Below are positions 60,307 to 64,000 of a DNA stretch of 64,000 nt, one piece after another. How positions within the stretch are numbered: the stretch's first letter is position 1; each line of letters starts with the position of its first letter. The notes beneath the pieces are model-generated. The model did no database searches. It was not told where the DNA came from and saw only the letters and a list, made by a program, of their open reading frames with translations. The stretch is from Gallionella capsiferriformans ES-2 (GTDB taxonomy: Bacteria > Pseudomonadota > Gammaproteobacteria > Burkholderiales > Gallionellaceae), in the NCBI RefSeq assembly GCF_000145255.1, contig NC_014394.1, positions 1,364,001 through 1,428,000 of the forward strand, read 5' to 3'. The position numbers and the translations under genes are program-made.

Positions 60307-62928
60307 GTGACGGTAAGTAAAAAACTTTGGTTAATGAACGGATTAGCCATATTGGCTTTGCTATTGGTGGCAATGGTAGCACTGCTTTCAGAGCGAAATA
60401 CGCTCACCGATGATCGACAACGTGCCACACGTTACGCAGTTGAAACGGCCTGGGGAATGGTCGAGACGCTGGGGAAGTCGGCTGCATCGGGTGAAATTTC
60501 AATCGAGCAGGCACAAAGTCGCGCCATCGCCCAGCTAAAGGCGATGCGTTATGACGGGAAAGAATATTTCTGGGTCAACGACATGCAACCGCGCATGGTG
60601 ATGCATCCGACTAAACCCGAACTCGATGGTAAAGATTTATCTGCGTCCAAGGATCCGAACGGAAAATTTTTATTCCTGGACATGATTTCGGTGGTCAAGA
60701 AGGATGGGGCGGGTTTTGTCAATTACGAGTGGCCGCGTCCCGGCAGCGAAAAACCTGTCCCCAAGATTTCTTATGTCAAAGGCTATCAGCCCTGGAACTG
60801 GGTGATCGGTTCCGGCGTATATGTGGATGACATTGATGCGGCCGTGACTACGCATGCATGGCAACTGGCGCTGATCGTGTTTTTGATTGGCGGCGCGATG
60901 ACCGCTGCATCAAGCCTGATGGCGCGCAATATCACGCGGCGTATTTCGATTGCGGCAGCGCTGGCCAACGAAGTCTCTCATGGCCGTTACGACAATAGCA
61001 TCATTGCGGACGGCAAAGATGAAATTACGGACTTGTTGCGCTCGCTCAGTACCATGCAAATTAAGTTGCTCGAGCGCTTTGAAGCCGAGCAGCGCAGTGC
61101 GCATGAGATGTCGCGACTCAAGTGTGCGCTTGACAATGTCAGCATGTGTGTACGCGTGGCGGACAACGACGGCAAGGTGATTTATATCAACAACGCACTC
61201 AATGACACGCTGCATCGTTATGAAGAGGCGTTCCAGCAGGAAAACTCATCGTTTATCGCCGACAAGGTATTAGGCGGCAGCATCGGCGTGTTTTACGCTG
61301 ACCCGCAAGCTGCGATCGAGCGTTTGCGAAATCTCAGATCCACCGTCCATACACGTCTGAAGCTGGGCGGACGGCAGTATGATGTGGTGACAACGCCGGT
61401 TGTATCCTCCGATGGAGAACGTCTGGGTACGGTGGGACAGTGGCTGGATCTGACCGATCAGATCAAAGCCGAAGTGGAAGTCTCCGCTATCGTCGAGGCA
61501 GCAGCTAAAGGCGACTTCTCAGGTCGTATTACTGTCGAAGGAAAGGTGGGTTTCTTTTTGCAACTGGCTGAATCCATCAATGGACTGATGCAAACCAGTG
61601 AAGTCGGTTTGAATGAGGTGGTGCGCGTGTTGGGGGCATTAGCGCAGTACGATCTGAATGAAACCATAGACGGAGATTATCAGGGTACTTTTGCTCAGCT
61701 TAAGGACGATTCTAATGCCACAGTCGGTCAATTAACCGAAATTATAAGTCGTATCAAGGAAGCCGCTGAAACGATCAACGTGGCGGCAGGTGAAATTGCG
61801 GTTGGTAACACCGATTTGTCTCAGCGCACTGAAGAGCAGGCATCCAGTTTGCAGGAGACGGCTTCCAGTATGGAAGAGTTGACCTCGACCGTCAGGCAGA
61901 ATGCCGCTAATGCGCGTCAGGCAAATCAGCTGGCAGTAGGTGCTTCAGCCATCGCTGTTCGCGGCGGTGAGGTGGTGGGGCAGGTCGTGCACACGATGAG
62001 TTCGATCAGTGAGAGTTCAAAGCGCATCGTCGATATTATCAGCGTGATCGATGGTATCGCCTTTCAGACCAATATTTTGGCCTTGAATGCCGCCGTGGAA
62101 GCCGCGCGTGCCGGTGAGCAGGGACGAGGTTTTGCGGTCGTCGCAACAGAGGTGCGCAATCTGGCTAAACGCAGCGCGGTCGCCGCCAAAGAAATTAAGG
62201 ATTTGATCGGTGATTCGGTGCATAAGGTACAGGCGGGTACTGAGCTTGTCGATCAGGCAGGTAAAACGATGGAGGAAGTGCAGGGTGCCGTTAAACGGGT
62301 CACCGACATCATGGCAGAAATCAGTGCGGCCTCGGCCGAGCAGAGCACCGGGATTGATCAGGTTAATCTGGCGATCACGCAGATGGATAATATGACGCAG
62401 CAAAATGCCGCGCTGGTAGAACAGGCCGCGGCCGCTGCAGAATCCATGGAGGAACAGGCCGAGCAACTGACGGTCATGATGGCAACCTTTAAACTGGGCA
62501 ATCCGAAAAAGTCCTTAGTGACTTCTGCGCCGCGTCTGGTAAGTCCGTCAGCCTTCTCTTTTGGTGATGGAATCAACGCGCACATCAAGTGGAAAACCCG
62601 ATTGGTCGATTACATCAAGGGGAACAGTCAGGAAGAACTGGAGGTTGCCAAGGTATCCTGTGACGATAAATGTGATTTGGGTAAATGGCTGTATGGACCG
62701 GCGACCTCCTATGCGCAGATGCAGGAATACAGGGATCTCAAGCATTCGCACGCCGAATTTCATCGCAGTGTCGGCGTAATTGTGCAGTGTGTGCACGACA
62801 AACAACTGGATGAAGCGACTAAGAAACTGGGCGGTGAGTTCTTCCAGTTATCTAACCAGACTATCCGCTCTATTAAGGCATTGCAGGCCAGGGTGACGGG
62901 CACCAATGCACCAAAGCTGCTTAAATAA
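60307..62928 (+). CDS. Methyl-accepting chemotaxis protein with Cache, PAS and CZB domains
   Basis: About 873 residues. Order: TM helix ([17 protein letters not shown]), single Cache-like periplasmic domain ([40 protein letters not shown]), TM helix, HAMP, PAS-like segment (about 275-390), a second HAMP-like stretch, the MCP signalling hairpin ([20 protein letters not shown]), and a C-terminal CZB zinc-binding domain ([26 protein letters not shown]). GTG 60307 follows AAGGGG at fitting distance; an upstream TTG at 60286 is less likely. The ligand is unknown; the CZB domain suggests an additional zinc- or oxidant-linked input. Confidence 0.93.
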   Translation: MTVSKKLWLMNGLAILALLLVAMVALLSERNTLTDDRQRATRYAVETAWGMVETLGKSAASGEISIEQAQSRAIAQLKAMRYDGKEYFWVNDMQPRMVMHPTKPELDGKDLSASKDPNGKFLFLDMISVVKKDGAGFVNYEWPRPGSEKPVPKISYVKGYQPWNWVIGSGVYVDDIDAAVTTHAWQLALIVFLIGGAMTAASSLMARNITRRISIAAALANEVSHGRYDNSIIADGKDEITDLLRSLSTMQIKLLERFEAEQRSAHEMSRLKCALDNVSMCVRVADNDGKVIYINNALNDTLHRYEEAFQQENSSFIADKVLGGSIGVFYADPQAAIERLRNLRSTVHTRLKLGGRQYDVVTTPVVSSDGERLGTVGQWLDLTDQIKAEVEVSAIVEAAAKGDFSGRITVEGKVGFFLQLAESINGLMQTSEVGLNEVVRVLGALAQYDLNETIDGDYQGTFAQLKDDSNATVGQLTEIISRIKEAAETINVAAGEIAVGNTDLSQRTEEQASSLQETASSMEELTSTVRQNAANARQANQLAVGASAIAVRGGEVVGQVVHTMSSISESSKRIVDIISVIDGIAFQTNILALNAAVEAARAGEQGRGFAVVATEVRNLAKRSAVAAKEIKDLIGDSVHKVQAGTELVDQAGKTMEEVQGAVKRVTDIMAEISAASAEQSTGIDQVNLAITQMDNMTQQNAALVEQAAAAAESMEEQAEQLTVMMATFKLGNPKKSLVTSAPRLVSPSAFSFGDGINAHIKWKTRLVDYIKGNSQEELEVAKVSCDDKCDLGKWLYGPATSYAQMQEYRDLKHSHAEFHRSVGVIVQCVHDKQLDEATKKLGGEFFQLSNQTIRSIKALQARVTGTNAPKLLK

Positions 62929-62947
62929 ACTGAATTTCAGTCACCAG

Positions 62948-62976
62948 AAAACCCCGGGCATGCCCGGGGTTTTTTT
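62948..62976 (+). terminator. Rho-independent terminator after the chemoreceptor gene
   Basis: ACCCCGGG and CCCGGGGT pair around CATG, with an A-run before and seven T after. It begins about 20 bases after the stop. Confidence 0.95.
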
Positions 62977-63087
62977 ACGGCGGCGCACTTAGCTCGCACG
63001 GAGAAAAAAGGCTAGATTATTAACGCCTGTTTAATATTCGTATTGTGACAGTGAGGGATTATTGGTAGTCTTCCGCCCTATGAAATG

Positions 63088-63119
63088 AGCGCTTTTTCTT
63101 TCGGAGAAAAGGGAGCGCT
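63088..63119 (+). promoter_or_regulatory. Leader hairpin before the last gene
   Basis: AGCGCT-TTTTCT (63088-63099) pairs with AGAAAA and AGCGCT (63105-63110 and 63114-63119), with GGG unpaired. It ends 30 bases before GTG 63150 and has no T-tract, so it is more likely a leader structure or protein site than a terminator. I see no known riboswitch consensus here. Confidence 0.4.
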
Positions 63120-63149
63120 TAACTATCCCGTTAAGAAGGCAAGAACACA

Positions 63150-64000
63150 GTGAAAATCCAGCATATGTTAGAAAAAGTGCAACGCAATCTCGTGCTATGG
63201 GTCATCGTTTTGCTGCTGTGTTGGGTAATGCTGGCATGGGTGATGGCGGCACGGAATTTTGACGGTGAGCTTTTTGAGCTTGTAGAGAGAGAGCAGCACA
63301 GTGCAGAAACCACGTCGACCGATGTTGCAGACAGCATTAAACGCAGTTTGCATTTTGTCGCAGGGATACCGGATACTTTTCAAAATGCCATGCGTGCCAG
63401 AAAAGCGCTGGGAGAATTTCCCCCTGATGTTCAGCCGACAACGCTGAGTAAAACCGATGCGGTAAAAAAATGGACCGCTAATCCCGTGCTGGAGGATATA
63501 AATAAATATTTTGAATTAACCCAGCGTTCGCTCGGGGTTGATCTGGTTTTTCTGGTCAATGCCGCAGGTGACTGCATTTCGGCGAGTAACTGGGGCCAGC
63601 CTGGCGTCAGCATCGGTACCAACTTTTCTGACCGTCAGTGGTTTCAGGATGCGAAAACCTGGTTTCGCGGCATGCAATATGCTGTGGGTAAAACTACGCA
63701 TGTTCCCGGACTCTATTTTTCCACGCCTATCGTGCTCGACGGTAAGTTTCAGGGGGCGGTAGTGGCCAAGATTGATCTGCCTACGCTGGGGTTTTTAACG
63801 CAACGGGCGGATGCCTATATCGTCGATAGCAACGGCGTTATCATCATGGCACATGATCCTGAAATGGTCATGTTGACGATTCCGGATGCCACGGTAAATA
63901 AATTGAGCCGTCAGGACAAGCAGCAACTCTATCAGCGTACGGAATTTGCGTCACTAAAAATTGAGTCTTGGAAAGGTTCTGACCGGTTAAAACGCATCAA
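63150..64000 (+). CDS. dCache-type membrane sensor, 3' end outside the window
   Basis: The frame from GTG 63150 stays open to the last base (283 residues seen). It has a TM helix (LVLWVIVLLLCWVMLAWVMA) followed by a periplasmic double-Cache sensor: SLGVDLVFLVNAAGDCISASN, GTNFSDRQWFQDA, FSTPIVLDGKFQGAVVAKID, DAYIVDSNGVIIMAHDP. The output domain (kinase, GGDEF or MCP) is cut off. The next ATG in frame is codon 6 (63165). The leader hairpin lies just upstream. Confidence 0.85.
   Translation, partial: MKIQHMLEKVQRNLVLWVIVLLLCWVMLAWVMAARNFDGELFELVEREQHSAETTSTDVADSIKRSLHFVAGIPDTFQNAMRARKALGEFPPDVQPTTLSKTDAVKKWTANPVLEDINKYFELTQRSLGVDLVFLVNAAGDCISASNWGQPGVSIGTNFSDRQWFQDAKTWFRGMQYAVGKTTHVPGLYFSTPIVLDGKFQGAVVAKIDLPTLGFLTQRADAYIVDSNGVIIMAHDPEMVMLTIPDATVNKLSRQDKQQLYQRTEFASLKIESWKGSDRLKRI

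Noticed and set aside
63000..63149. Cyclic di-GMP or other riboswitch in the leader of the last gene
   Set aside because: Only a simple hairpin is visible; no known riboswitch consensus could be matched by eye.

Overview
The window is a contiguous piece of a bacterial chromosome, most likely a betaproteobacterium. The order nusA-infB-rbfA-truB-rpsO-pnp, a one-piece tmRNA with tag ANDENYALAA, a ubiG-gph pair and the many PAS, GGDEF and hybrid-kinase sensors fit a Nitrosomonadales or Gallionellaceae type organism. The class is fairly safe; the family is a guess from memory.

Layout. (1) 1-7050: the translation and RNA-decay operon, closed by a strong terminator. (2) 7296-35134: a Wzx/Wzy-type exopolysaccharide cluster on the + strand. 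It holds a multi-SLBB Wza-like exporter, a kinase-less Wzz, ManC, Gmd and Fcl (GDP-mannose and GDP-L-fucose supply), a flippase, a polymerase, about six glycosyltransferases, two clear FkbM methyltransferases plus a related protein, a sulfotransferase, O-acyl and LbH acetyltransferases, a second Gmd-like dehydratase and a WcaJ/GumD-type initiating transferase. (3) 35388-41721: a gfcABCD (yjbEFGH)-like set in which GfcC, GfcD and a PAP2 phosphatase are fused in one 1203-residue protein, followed by a membrane methyltransferase, a small membrane protein and DgkA. (4) 41938-44832 on the - strand: a RelE/HigB-like toxin-antitoxin pair, tmRNA, gph and ubiG. (5) 45008-64000: a serine hydrolase, then a signalling island of solute-binding proteins with two paralogous hybrid histidine kinases, a broken REC/HD-GYP gene, rhlE, a patatin, a PhnD-PAS-GGDEF-EAL fusion, a Cache/PAS/CZB chemoreceptor and a truncated dCache sensor.

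The most unusual signal is a family of heptanucleotide-phase repeat islands running through the polysaccharide cluster and reaching gph. One is a perfect 16-copy TTTTAAC tract; the others are degenerate 7-bp words such as CCTTGNN, TTACCTG, CTGAGGA and TCAGGAT that keep 7-bp phase. They lie between genes, supply stop and start codons (four-helix-bundle gene stop, fcl start), and sit in frame inside fcl and at three places inside one WcaI-like glycosyltransferase. Small accessory cassettes lie next to or between them: DUF4160/DUF2442, MntA/HepT and a four-helix-bundle S23/Avd-like protein. They separate wzz, manC, gmd and fcl, which would otherwise be neighbours. This looks like a repeat-and-cassette system that remodels the operon; its mechanism is unknown to me.

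No CRISPR array, tRNA, rRNA, transposase or prophage gene was recognised.
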